NCBI GenBank assembly: GCA_020746835.1
Contig: JAGPNK010000004.1
Location: 2,418,001-2,482,000, forward strand
Direction: 5' to 3'
DNA: 64,000 nt
Source of the DNA: Stachybotrys elegans
Lineage: Eukaryota > Ascomycota > Sordariomycetes > Hypocreales > Stachybotryaceae
Under the pieces are notes generated by a model, which ran no database searches, was not told where the DNA came from, and saw only the letters and a program-made list of their open reading frames with translations. Made by a program: the position numbers and the translations under genes. Shown one piece after another: positions 48,286 to 59,564 of this stretch. The first letter of the stretch is position 1. Each line of letters opens with the position of its first letter.

Positions 48286-48792
48286 GTTGAGATGAGATAT
48301 GAAGGCTCTTCGGGTAAGACTACCTACTGCAGGCCATTCCGCTGAAACAATACAAACGGTAGGGTTTACGAGAAGTTCTGGGAAGGGTAAGGTTTTGGTG
48401 TGTGTGGCGAAACTGGAGGCGAGCGGGGAATGGGTGAATAGCCGCGAGCCAATTACTAGGCATGTAAATAAAGGTCTTGGGGATGACAAGGGCACGACAG
48501 TACACGTCAGTTGTGGTGTAAAGGGTACAGATAGGTCGCGAGACTATCTCCTCCTACGACCCTTCGTATGTCCACATGTACAGGTACTTGGAAAGATACT
48601 GATACCTCGGTGGCTGAAAGTACCGCAAAGCTTTTCCTATTATGTATACTAACAAATACCTAAATTAATTTGCCAATTCTCCGCCATGGACCGACTCGTG
48701 ATGCACCATTGCGGTCAAGATGGAAAAGCGGTCTATTGCAATAAGGATCACATGACTATCCTTGCCATCAGGGCTGTCTGTGCAGGGCATTA
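48286..48792. other. Intergenic, left flank of the LINE
   Basis: About 0.5 kb between regulator B and the LINE insertion. No gene or repeat recognised except the target-site duplication starting at 48793. Confidence 0.5.
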
Positions 48793-48806
48793 TAAATTAT
48801 CGAGAC
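48793..48806 (+). repeat. Target-site duplication, left copy
   Basis: The 14-nt TAAATTATCGAGAC is repeated exactly at 54751-54764, bracketing the LINE. Its first three bases could also belong to the element's tail repeat, so the duplication is 11-14 nt. Confidence 0.85.
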
Positions 48807-48908
48807 ACAAAACTTCACAACCAGCGAGAACGAAATTTTTGAAATCAGCCCTTTATAGCAGCAAGACACCCGCCCGCAGGGTCAATCGGACTGCCGAGAG
48901 CCAGTTGC

Positions 48909-50603
48909 ATGGCCCAGTGTAACACAGGCATCATGGCAACACCATGGCCCCCGGTCCCAGACTGGCCAGCTAACCATCGCGAGCACGCCGCGAAACTAAG
49001 CCAATACCTACAGACTGCAGTGACCTTCATCGACACCACTAACAGACAACCCCTCGAGCCGCAAGCCGTCAGGGCTGCCCTTATGGGTACCCTAACCCTC
49101 CTCGCTAAGCTAGCCAAGATCCCCAACATCAACCATGTCCACAACGCCATACAAGCCGCACATGCCGAGACAAAAACAGCCGCAAAAAACACCACACGCG
49201 CAATTGAAAGCATCCAAACCGACCTAAACAAGACTGGTGCCTTGGTCCAGAAGACCATGGAGGGAGTACAAAAGTCCACCACATATGCAGAGCAGGCAAG
49301 CGCCACCGCTAAGAAAGCCATGGAAATCAGCAAGACAACGCTGAGCATAGTAAGGAAAATAACACTCGCAAACCAACAGCACCAAACCAAATTGGCCCAA
49401 ACATATGCTAGTGTCGCAGCGAGGGGCGGGCTGGCGTCTAGCATGCACAACCCACAAAATCACAGAACGCTAACAACACAACCACAGCGTGAAATCGTAG
49501 TGAACATCAGGGACCCAGTTACCATAGGAAATTTTCAAGCAATAACCCCACACGCCCTTAAGGCACACATAGACAATACAATCGAGCAAAGCGGAAACAA
49601 GTATATTGCAAAGATTAAAACAGTTTCTACTAACCAATTAAAGAGCGGCAACCTAAGCATCAAGACAGCAACTACAGCAGACATAGAAGCTCTAAGACAA
49701 TTCTTAGGAGACTGGGAATATAGGGTCGGGAACAGCAGCACTATATATACTCCGTTATATAGTATACTAGCGCATAGCATCCGGACTAGCTCGATGAACA
49801 TAGAACGGTTCAAGGAGATCAGAGATAGCATCCTCTAGGACAATAAACCGTTCATCCCCCACATAGAGATTAAATACATAGGATGGCTCACTTAAAACTC
49901 AAAAGCAAAGATAGCATTGTCCATTGTAGTAGAGTTTAAACGAGCCGAAGACGCTAACAAGATCATAGACGAGGGGCTTATCTAGCAGGGAGAGGTCTTT
50001 CAGTGTGAGCGATATAACAGGCAATGCAGGCTGAGGCAGTGCTTTAAGTGCCACAAATACGGCCACATAGAAACCCAGTGCAAGGCTAACATAGCATGTG
50101 GCTACTGCGCTCAACCTCATCCCACCAAGGAATGCCCAGCGAAGAATAACAGGAATGCCCCGCGGAAATGTGCTGCCTGCCGGGATAACCACGAAGCATA
50201 GAGCCCTTCATGCCCAGTTCGGAAGCAGGAACTATCGAAGATCAAGACAGCATACAACCTTCGACCCCGCTATCACCCGGTCCCGGAGGAATCAATCAGA
50301 ATAACCCCACTAGCAAAGCCTCAAGGTCAGCCAGCACTGAGGAGCGTTATATTAATACCTTCCCGACGACCAGATCGAAGCAGGTCACCGAACAAACGAG
50401 GCCAGAAGAGATTGAACCCTGACAATAGTCAAACCGATCAAGAGAACGTGGGAAACGAAATTGTCATTCTGTCCGACAATCAACAAAATAAGAGCCAGAG
50501 ACCGAGAAGGACTATCGTCCCAACGAGGAGAGTACTCAAAGCGCTTGATGCAAACATGCAGACAAACCACAGCGGCTATACCATAGATACCACAGAAGGA
50601 TAA
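48909..50603 (+). pseudogene. LINE ORF1 (gag-like), four nonsense codons
   Basis: One frame from 48909 to 50603 without frameshift, broken only by stops at 49836, 49893, 49983 and 50199. At least the last two replace a tryptophan codon by TAG. The N-terminus is Ala/Thr/Lys-rich and likely coiled-coil. The middle is an RNA-binding-like segment, and about 50030-50210 holds CCHC-type zinc knuckles (CFKCHKYGHIETQC and CGYCAQPHPTKEC). The encoded protein would coat the element's RNA. It is not expected to be made in full. Confidence 0.88.
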
Positions 50604-53600
50604 TAAGTCAATCTAATCAACTATCCATACTACAGTACAATGTAAGAAAATCGAAAGACATAGTAATGGCTTCCCTCCTGCAGGATCAATAGATTGAGAA
50701 GTACAATATACTGGCAATCCAGGAACCATGGCACAACCCTTTCCAGAACATAATATATCACCCAGCAAGAGACAAGTTCTTCCTCTACTATCTAACGCAG
50801 ACAGATGGCCTTCCAGCCTAAGTATGTTTCTTTATTAACAAGAGACTGGATAACTTGATGTAGCACTTCAAAGAACACAGCCGAGACCTATACAGTATCA
50901 TTATCAGCACTAAGAAAGAAGAAGGAAAGGCAAGGCAAATCGCAATAACCAATGTATACAACTCCCCGCAGAGAACAGAGGGTAGAGCGAGCGCTATCGC
51001 GCAACTGGGGAGGACGCTAGGCAGCCTAACCAATATAGAGCACGTCATTGTGGGAGATTTCAATCTACACCACGAGATTTAGGGCGGAACTATTAAACAA
51101 AGCCTAGAGGCTGAAACCGAAGATCTGATATTAACTATGGATAAATATGGCCTAATAAGCCTGCTCCAACCTGGTACCATTATATATAAGGAGAATAGAG
51201 CCAGAATAACAATAGACCTATCCCTCGTCACTGCTAATCTCGCTAACTGCTTGATCAGATGTAAAGTCGAGTCAAGCATGAACCACAACTCAGATTACCT
51301 CCCAATAGCTACATATATAGATATAGGGATTGTCTGCAGACAAACGCAGACAAGACAAAACTGGAGAGCCATGGACAAGAAAGCCTTTACATCCGAGCTT
51401 GAGAAACGCCTACCCCCATGGAGACGGCCCAGAACCAAAACTGCACTAGACAACTATGTGAAAGAGATTGTTACGGCTCTGACACACGCAATAGACGTCT
51501 CAGTCCCAATAAGCACTCCATGCTCAAAGGCCAAGGCTAGATGGAATGAAGAATGCAGTTATATGCTGGCAGAAACCAAGTGTCTACAAAGGATCTACAG
51601 TGCAACGCATACCAAAGAGGCATGGGAAGCATATTGCGTGGCACGCAATAAGAAAGGGAAAACCATTAAGAAAGCCCTCTGAAAAATGCATCAAGACACT
51701 ATAGAGATAGCGGCGGAATCTCCTAAAAAGCTCTAGCATATTGCCAAATGGGCCTGATCTAGAGAAAGTCAAGGCTTAGAGCTAACTCTAGTAATCAAAG
51801 ATCCAGCTATAGCACAAGAAGCTACCACACCGAGGGAGAAAGCCAAACTATTCAGAGATGTCTTCTTCCTAAATCCACTAGAAGCAGATCTTAGCAACAT
51901 AGACAGAGCGATATATCCAGAGCAGGTCAAACTGCTGAAAATCACCATCAATAAAGTGGAAGATGCTATCCTAGCAATAGCTTTGAAAAAAGCCCCTGGT
52001 CCAGACAGAATAATAAACAAGGCACTTCAGGCCGGGATGACATAGATCAAAGAACATCTAACAAGGATCTTCAACACTAGCCTAGACCTGGGCTACTGCC
52101 CATAGCATTTTCGGTTCTCCACAACGGTGGTTCTCAGGAAACCAGGGAAGTCTGACTACACAATACTACAAGCTTACAGACCGATTGCCCTACTCAGCAC
52201 GGTTGGGAAGATTATGGAATCTATGCTAGTAAAGAGGCTAAGCTACCTTGTCAAAACGTATAAGCTACTTCCGCAGACATATATCAGCGGGCAGAAGGGA
52301 AAATCTACAGAACATACATTCTACCTTATCCTTGACAAGATATATAAAGCATAGAACAACAGATAGGTAGCCAGTCTCCTGTTACTTAACATCTTAGGCG
52401 CCTTTAACAATGTGTTATATAAGAGACTCCTGCACAACCTATATAAACGCCATATTGATAAGAAGATAGTAAGGTAGATTGCAAGCTTCCTCAAGAACAG
52501 GAGAACAAGAATCACAGTAGACGGATTTCTATCGGAATTATATAGAATGGAAACGGGAATACTACAAGGCTTGAACCTCTTACCAATACTATACATATTC
52601 TACAACGCTGATCTAATTGAGGTCTGCAACAACAAGGAGTCCATCTCAGCAGGCTTTATAGACAACACAGCAATTCTCACATAGGGCGACAGCATAATGG
52701 AAACATGCAGGAAACTAGGATCTGCGCTAAGGAAAGCAAAAGAATGGGCAACAACGCATATATCTATATTATCACCGGGGAAGTTCCAGCTCACCCACTT
52801 CACAAGGGCGAGAACCAAATTCAATATCAACCAAGCTCTACAGACAGAGACAGAGTCCATCCAGCCCAGCCCAGTATCAAAGTACCTCAGCCTTATAATA
52901 GACATAAAGCTCTTATGGAAAGCGCATATAGATAAAATGGAGCGCAAGGTAATGAAAACCATTGCGGCACTCAGCAGCCTTAGCAGTTCAACATGGGGCA
53001 TCCTGATGCGGGAGCTGCGCACAATCTACAGGGGAGTGGCAATACCGCAGATAATATATGCCTGTTCGGCCTGGTCCAACGCAAACTAGTCTACCAATGG
53101 CGAGCCGATTAGTACCAAGGTATTAACAAAGTTATAGAGTTTACAAGCAAGAGGAGCGCGAGTCATAAGCGGAGCATATAGAGCAACTTCAGTCCTAGCA
53201 TTGAATATTGAAACGCATCTGCTGCCGGTTGAGGAGTAGATACTGAAACACAACATTAACACACTGGCGCATATTGGACCAGCCGAACGACCGCCCTTTG
53301 AATCAACAAATAGCAGACGAAAGAGGAAGAGTCCGAGGCAAGCCATCAAGCAGACCATCCGGGATTTGGAAGGGCTGAATATCCAACGTCAAGAACAGGC
53401 AAGCCCATATATCACTCCCCCATAGTGGTGCGGGCCAAAACACTACATTGAAAGTACCGCTAAGGCAGCCAAGCAGAAACATTTAGAACAGCTATCAGAC
53501 TATACAGCCATATACATCTACACCAATAGTAGTGGTATCAACGGCCATATGGGTGCAGCGGCAGTATGCACAATGACACAAGACAACCGGGCAGCATATA

Positions 53601-54440
53601 TAGGCACCAAGCGAGTCTCAACCGTATATGCCGCCAAATTACAGGGCATATTGCTAGCCCTGTAGATTGCACGGGAGAATAAGCAACGAGGCAACACAAG
53701 GAGCAGAGTGTGCATATACACAGACAACCAGACAGCCATAAGGTCTTTGGCTAAGCCAAAAGGCAAACCCAGTGCATACCTCTTGAAAGCCATCGCGCAG
53801 ATTACAGAAGGATTGCAGCAAGGTGGACTACCCATGGAAATCCAATGGATCCCGGCCCATACAGGCATCTGGGGAAACAAACAAGCCAACAAAGCAGCCA
53901 AGGAAGCCACAGGATGGAGAGAAGGCGGGGCCACTGGACCAAGAGCCGCCAAACCAGCGGAACTATGGGCACTTCAATCAACGCTTAAGACATGGACGCA
54001 CAATCACGTTCAAAAAGCCTAGCAAGGCAAATAGGCCAACGAAAGCCATGGTAGAGTCTATTTCCGGTATACACTGAAGCCAATAAAGAAGGTATTGCAG
54101 CTGCACACAAAGCTCAACAAGAGGCAGAGCGCGCTCTTGATCGGATTGCAAACCGAGAAGATAGCCACCAAGCACTTCCTCTTCAAGCAAAGAGTACTGG
54201 GTGTTACAGACGATAGATGCCCCTGCGGACAAGGACAACAAACGGTATTGCATATCCTCCTGCAATGCCGGAAACATCGACAACTCCGGAACCAGGAACT
54301 CAGCGACATTCTAGGACTAAGCAACCTTCGAAGGGTATTGGGAAAGCGCAAAGCAGCCGCAAAAGCCATTAGATTCATGGAATAGACAGGGACCCTTAGG
54401 CATCTCGGGGTCAAAACGTAGCCAGACAATGTCAGGCGCT
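50604..54440 (+). pseudogene. LINE ORF2 (endonuclease, reverse transcriptase, RNase H), many nonsense codons
   Basis: A single frame (that of 51137-51682) runs through the whole region, interrupted by about twenty nonsense codons but no frameshift. Segments in order: endonuclease (ILAIQEPWHNP, later VGDFNLHH), then reverse transcriptase (YRPIALLSTVGKIMESML). At 52655-52666 the catalytic F-x-D-D reads F-I-D-N, so one active-site Asp is lost. RNase H follows (53515-53960, YTNSSG with an Asp-to-Asn change and VCIYTDNQTA), and a CxC...H..C motif sits near 54218-54275. Stops are mostly TAG. A dead polymerase. Confidence 0.88.
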
Positions 54441-54736
54441 AGGGGGAGACTGTAGGTATACAGACCCATATATAAGGCAACAATAGCCACCTCAGCTAAG
54501 CCTAAAAGTATTATACATTAGTAGAGAACCACATTCTGCATGAGGGCTGTAACTACAGGTAGATAGAGGTTAAGGAGAAAGCGGGATCATTGGGGACAGC
54601 TAGTCAATGTCTATTAACATTGGCAAAGTGGGGCAGACTCTGGATTAACACCCGGAGCGAGCTTCGGCCGTCTGCCAACCCCGCTAACCGGGCATGGCTG
54701 CTTATGTATCTAGCGGCTGCAACCGAGTAGGAATAT

Positions 54737-54753
54737 AACCTAACCTAACCTAA
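54737..54753 (+). repeat. (CCTAA)n tail of the LINE
   Basis: Three tandem CCTAA units (AACCTAACCTAACCTAA) at the 3' end of the element, directly before the right target duplication. It resembles a telomeric pentamer but fits the simple-repeat tail of this LINE. Confidence 0.8.
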
Positions 54754-54764
54754 ATTATCGAGAC
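54751..54764 (+). repeat. Target-site duplication, right copy
   Basis: Exact match to 48793-48806. It overlaps the last bases of the tail repeat by up to three nucleotides. Confidence 0.85.
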
Positions 54765-54794
54765 TGTTGGAAGAGATATAAGTTGGGCTTTTTA

Positions 54795-54852
54795 TGTGCG
54801 ATTTCCTGTTCGTGTGCCCCAATGGGATACAGACCAGCGACTGCAAGGAGGC
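54795..54852 (-). repeat. Dispersed repeat, copy C (partial)
   Basis: Shares with copies A and B the core TTCGTGTGCCCCAATGGGAT (plus-strand reading) and some flanking bases. It is shorter than the other two and lies 30 bp from the LINE's right end. Confidence 0.75.
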
Positions 54853-54944
54853 ATCCTGTTTGGCTTTTATGATCCCGGGACAAATGAATGTAGTATCTAG
54901 AAAAGAAAAAAAAAGAAAAAAATAAGAGAGAGACTGGAGTTCCC

Positions 54945-57408
54945 TCATTCATCGCCCACAGTAAACTCGTCCATGAGAACCAGATTCTTCAGCTCCGCCC
55001 CCAAACTGTCCGCCGTCGAACCCTTTACATCCACCAGAGACAAATTGTAATCAATCATTATGTTCCTCGCCGTGTTCTCCAGCTTGCCATGGTGCTTGCC
55101 TCGTTTCTTCAACTGGTCCAGGAATCGTCGGGCCTCGGAGCCTTCCAGTGCCTGCCGCTTCATAGCCATGCCTAACACGCCCTCCATAAGGCCGATGGCC
55201 ATTGGGTGCCCAATTGCTACGTCCTGCATGGCACACATGCACAGTTTGAAATAGAACCGCCTCTCCTCGGCATTTGTCAGCTCGCCCTCTTCCCCTCCCG
55301 CCATGGCGCTGCCGAGGTTTAGATAGGCAGACATAGAAACAATCGAGAACAACTGGCCCGGGTAGTCGAGATGGCACCGAAGCGTTATGCGCTTCAGCTG
55401 GTCAAGCGACGCCGTGCAGGCAGCCAAGGGTGAGCCATGGCTGGTAGGAAAGGTGCGTAGTCGTTCATGTTTTCGCCCGTCTGTCAGAAATGGCCGGAAC
55501 AGGGCCAGGATCACGCAGTGGAGACTCATGCTGCATTGACACAAGACCATCAGCATAGCTTCGCTTCCCTGCTCGCAACTCCACGTGGACTTACTGAAAC
55601 ATCAAAACATTGGCCTGCGAAGTACCCTCGTGCCGAGAAAAGCTTGCATCCAGGGTGGTGGTCCATTCGAGAAGCTTGCGATACTTGCCTTCAGCAAACG
55701 CCAAGGGCACCCCGTTGGACTCTGGGCTCCCACGGTGATGATGGTATACGCCAGCAATTTCCTGCGCGATCAGCCAAAGCCTGCATAGTGCTGGGAAGGC
55801 CGCGCCCATATAAGGTGCAAGCGCTTGAGCTGTCCAGCCTAGTGGGTTCTCCAACCCGTCCTCCTCGCCGCTGCTCCCGGGTATAGGAAACATTGGAGGA
55901 TAGGGGATGGGAGTATCTTCATAGTAGAAAGAATGGAGGCTGCTGCGACATTAACTTTGCTGAAAACGATGCAATGATGACGGGGAACATCACCTCCAAT
56001 AGTTATAAATACCCCAGGCGGTATGTGCCGTGGCTCTTTGTATCTCAGGTGACATGTTTCGGAATCGTGAATTTGCCTTGACGTCTTCGCAAGAGACGCC
56101 CATGAGCATCATACGCTCGGCCATGCGGCGGCTCTCACTGTGTATTTGCTGGACCATGGCCCCACGTCCGTAGCATATACAGCCATAGCCAAAGATGTGC
56201 AGTGCAACCACGTTCGGCAGTGAATTCTCCAGACGGTCTGCCCGGTACAGCAGCTCGGCTTCTTTGAAGAAGGCATGGCTCAAGGCACTCGCCCTCAAGT
56301 CAATGGGCGAGTGCACGATCTGGTACTCCAGGTCAGGGCATGGCGGCTCTCAACAGAACTACGCGTGATACTTACGCACGCGGTCAACATGAAGGCGCTG
56401 ACGAGGAAGGAGGAGCAAAAAGTCAAGTCGCATTTGACGAGGCTTCCGATGAATAGGCCGGGGTCAAACCAGCCATATATTGGTAGTTCAATCTGGAGGT
56501 ATGTGCTGATGATGGCGGCAGCGAAGTCGTTGCTGACAGGCACGCGTGTCCAATAGTCTATTGTGAGATGGCGCAGCCGCTGATCGATGTATTCTCCAGG
56601 CTTGGCTGGCCCTGGGGGAGGCACTTCAGCGTCTTGCGCCGGGGGAGGGGTGACCTTTCTCATGAGGGGGGCCGTGAATTCCCACCACGCATATGGTGCG
56701 TCGCTCCTCCTCTGCAGCACATTACCAGGAATGCTGCCGGCAGCCAGACTCGCGCGCAGTTGAGGCGATCCGAGCCCAGCCATGCGCAAACGAGGCTCGA
56801 GGACAATGTCGATCAGCCGGATTGGGGCAAGGGTCGGGTATGCCATTTGATGCCGGGCCGTCAACTCCAAGGCCAGGCTGGACGGTGACGGCGGTAGATG
56901 GTTGCGGGCCAGGGCGAGGTCAGAGGGCCGGCGTATGCCAGGCACTCGGCCTTTGACCGCGGCAAGCAGGGCTGGTACATTGGGAGCAGTGCGAAGCTGG
57001 GCCAGGACCTGGGCGGCTTCGTGGTCGGGAATGGTCCTCAGGTATTGCAGCAGCTCTTCATGGTCAGCCAGGGTCTGCTGTAAACCATCGACCCTGCGTT
57101 GTAGATGATCGGCCTCTTGCAGCGGAGGATAGGTGCACGGCACCGAACGTTTGACGCAGGGAGTGCAGATGGGCCGTCTGGCGTCGCACTGACATGGCAT
57201 AGACGGTCAGACACAGCAGACGACATGGCTGGCGGGATGGCGCAGAACCTACGGCGATTTTCTTGCGCTTGCAGCTCTCGCACACAAACTTGGCCGTGGT
57301 TTTGAGCTTCTTGCGGGCGGGCTGCGAGCCTGGCTCCGGGACGTCGGTATCCGGGTCGTCCGGCGGGGAGCGCGGCGCCGGTGCGAGGGGGCGCAGGTTG
57401 AATGACAT
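54945..57408 (-). CDS. Zn2Cys6 transcription factor (cluster regulator C)
   Basis: Starts at 57408 (MSFNLRPLAPAPRS). A basic nuclear-localisation-like ARKKLK precedes the zinc cluster, which spans an intron: CESCKRKKIA|CDARRPIC then TPCVKRSVPC, spacing 2-6-6-2-6. A leucine-rich coiled coil follows (LQRRVDGLQQTLADHEELLQYL), then a fungal_trans-type region with LPIYGWFDPGLFIG, FCSSFLVSAFMLTAC, GYGCICYGRGAMVQQ and WGIYNYWR. The last exons carry FRPFLTDG and SMSAYLNLGSAM, ending FTVGDE* at 54945. Six or more exons, no stop remaining. Shares the FCSSF.V motif with regulator B across the LINE. It is close to the cupin/SDR/PKS group and is a plausible pathway activator. Confidence 0.86.
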
Positions 57409-58608
57409 TGGGTCCGAGACGTTGGCTGTGCGGACGGAACTACGTCCGCGAAGTCTGTTTGGCTAGTCATTGTGGCCGCTTCGGCGTAATATTTGCTAAG
57501 GTTTCGTGTTTCGTATTGCGATTGGGATCGAGATGCCGGGGCACGTGAGGTCACGGGCATCGGCTACTACCTGGCATCCAATGAGCATCCATGACGCCTC
57601 TGTTCTTCATTGCCGCTGCATTTCCTGATCCGCAATTGTTGGCCGGACCAATATGGAGTGATACGTAGCGATAATGAGGGTTCTTGCGGAGCAAGCCATC
57701 CATCATATCACCTCATTGTGGCAAAAATAGCCGTATATTCCGCGATTGTGATCCAGGCACGTCAGACCACAGTCACATGGGAATGGGTTGGGAAATAGAT
57801 AGTCGTTATACGTTGATTCCTTTGCTTGGCATCCCGATTCTGCCCGCAAATACGATCTATGATGGACAGATCTGCAATTATTCGTCTGACTAACATGCAG
57901 CACGTGGACAATACACAGGTACGCAGAGTGTCAAGGATACAAAAACAAAACATGAGAGCTAGTATATATAAATGGTGTTTTCGCCAAGTGTCATCTATTG
58001 ATTTGATACTGTCTTTATCGTCAGAGGGAGCCTCCTCGAAGTCGCTGGTCTGTATCCTATTGGGGCACACGAACGGGAAATCCCACATATATAAATGCTG
58101 ATGTTTACCTACACTATCGCCTGGAGTGTGGCAAAGCAGCAAGCTGGTCTACTGGGGACATGAGCCAATGACGAGGCTGATAGCCTTATATAGCAAGGTA
58201 TATCAAGCAACTCCCTATATCAGAACAGCAGAGATCTCAGCACCTGCCTATACAACTAAAGTACCGTTTCCAGTGTCTTAATAATAATGGTAAATATATG
58301 CATCTTCTGTGTACATAGGGGCTAATTCAGCAGGTATTGAACGAATACAAGCTTGCTGCTTTACCACGCTCAAAGGGATAGGGCTCCAACAGAGTCACAA
58401 CAAAGGATCAGCCTACTAACTTGACCACTTCACCCAGTGGCCAAGACCAGAGAACCGTCAGGCAGTTCGCAGCACCAACAACATGTCTATACAGCCAAGG
58501 GACCTGCGGTTATCAGACTCAACATGGTCGGGTCCCATTCATTGACACCCCTCTTTCATCAGAAGCGCACTAGAGTAAATTCATTTCTATACTAATGATA
58601 GGAAAAGT
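57409..58608. other. Intergenic region holding dispersed repeat copy B
   Basis: About 1.2 kb with the repeat at 57994-58087 and otherwise AT-rich sequence. A minus-strand 126-codon frame (57762-58142) is built partly from the repeat and is not supported as a gene. Confidence 0.5.
57994..58087 (+). repeat. Dispersed repeat, copy B
   Basis: Plus-strand copy, about 89% identical by hand count to copy A over 93 bp. All but one or two of the differences are transitions, as RIP or simple ageing would give. Confidence 0.8.
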
Positions 58609-59309
58609 CTAAAACTCGTCCTGCTTATCCTGGTGAATCCCAGCACCGTGGCCAGGCAGACCGACGTAGTCCTTTCCGAGGTCGCCCAGATCGCCGTCAA
58701 TCCTCAGGCCAGCAATCTCAAGGTCCTGGATATCCTGGAGGACAAAGAGTATGCGCCCGGGAAGGGTGCCGCTGCCCGTCACGTTAATCCACCGGTGGTT
58801 AGTTCCGCGCTGTACAGTGACGTCGCCACGGCTCATGAGGCGCTCCTCGCCCGAGTCGAGGACGAGCCGGAAGGTGCCCTCAATCACGACGCAGTAGTCG
58901 ATGCTGCGCACGCGGTGCAGGGGGGACACGTGGCCGGGCGCAAAGTCAATCAGACGGCACACGGTGCCGCCCTTGACGGTGATGCCAGGCTGTACGCCAG
59001 GGTTAGCTTGGGTGGTCAAGCGCAAGTCACCATATGCCGTACCTCGTTCTTGCGGGCGTATGCCACGTCAACCTCGTTGTTTAGGTTGACGGGGTGCTTG
59101 TGGGTAGAGTAGATGATGTTGGCAAGGGCCGACTTGTTGACGAGCTCCTTGTGGTGGTCGCCGACATCGGTAGACAGGAAGACCGACTTGCCCTGGGAGT
59201 TGTGCGTCGTGATGTACCGGACGGTACGGGGGAGGCCCTGGATAGGGTGGCCGACGGTCTGGATGTAACCCTTGGCGGGGTTGAAGAGATTCAGGTCGTT
59301 GTTTGCCAT
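58609..59309 (-). CDS. Cupin-domain protein 3, homologue of the 25.3-kb cupin
   Basis: Exons 59309-59043 and 58989-58609 give 215 residues. Start MANNDLNLF at 59309 is chosen; an in-frame ATG at 59396 would add 29 Ser/Asn-rich residues. Motif 1 is FAPGHVSPLHRVRSIDYCVV followed by EGTFRLVLDSGEE, and motif 2 is RGDVTVQRGTNHRW. A typical cupin barrel with a single first-motif His is predicted. The tail LGKDYVGLPGHGAG is charged and Gly-rich. The only intron lies at the same place (before PGITV) as intron 2 of the cupin at 25.3 kb (before PPLHNP), supporting common descent of the pair. It is transcribed in the same direction as the adjacent SDR. Confidence 0.85.
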
Positions 59310-59564
59310 GTTGATTACCTTGTTGTGTTGCGAGGGAGATGGATTGTTGGAGTTTTCATTGTGTAGGGGAGATGGTGCGCTGTAGTTATAGGCCACTGTG
59401 ACGGAAAGGCTTGGGTGCTCTCACGGAAATAAGGCGTCATCTACGTGATGTGTAATCGCATGTGGTTGAGGAACTGCATCGGCAAGCGATTGTATTGTAC
59501 GAGTGTATTGTTAGGAGGTTCAAAACTCCGGCGTCTTGGCCACGCCCACGCGCGCATCCTCCAT

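Larger units (their letters stand above)
48807..54750 (+). mobile_element. Tad-like non-LTR retrotransposon (LINE), RIP-inactivated
   Basis: A 5.9-kb LINE. It has ORF1 with a Gly/Cys knuckle protein, ORF2 with endonuclease, reverse transcriptase and RNase H regions, a (CCTAA)-type 3' tail, and flanking 14-nt target duplications. No LTR is visible. The order and the RNase H resemble the Tad clade of fungal LINEs. Both reading frames are intact in length but hold many nonsense codons, nearly all TAG, at positions where TGG or CAG is expected. This is the C-to-T/G-to-A signature of RIP. It inserted between two cluster regulators. Confidence 0.92.

Noticed and set aside
48845..49450. 201-codon minus-strand frame rich in hydrophobic residues
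   Set aside because: Antisense to LINE ORF1. Ala/Thr/Lys codons read backwards give Cys, Ser and Phe-rich pseudo-membrane protein.
54737..54753. Interstitial telomere repeat
   Set aside because: The unit is CCTAA, not the usual fungal CCCTAA. Only three copies, and it lies exactly at the 3' end of the LINE before the target duplication, so it is the element's tail.
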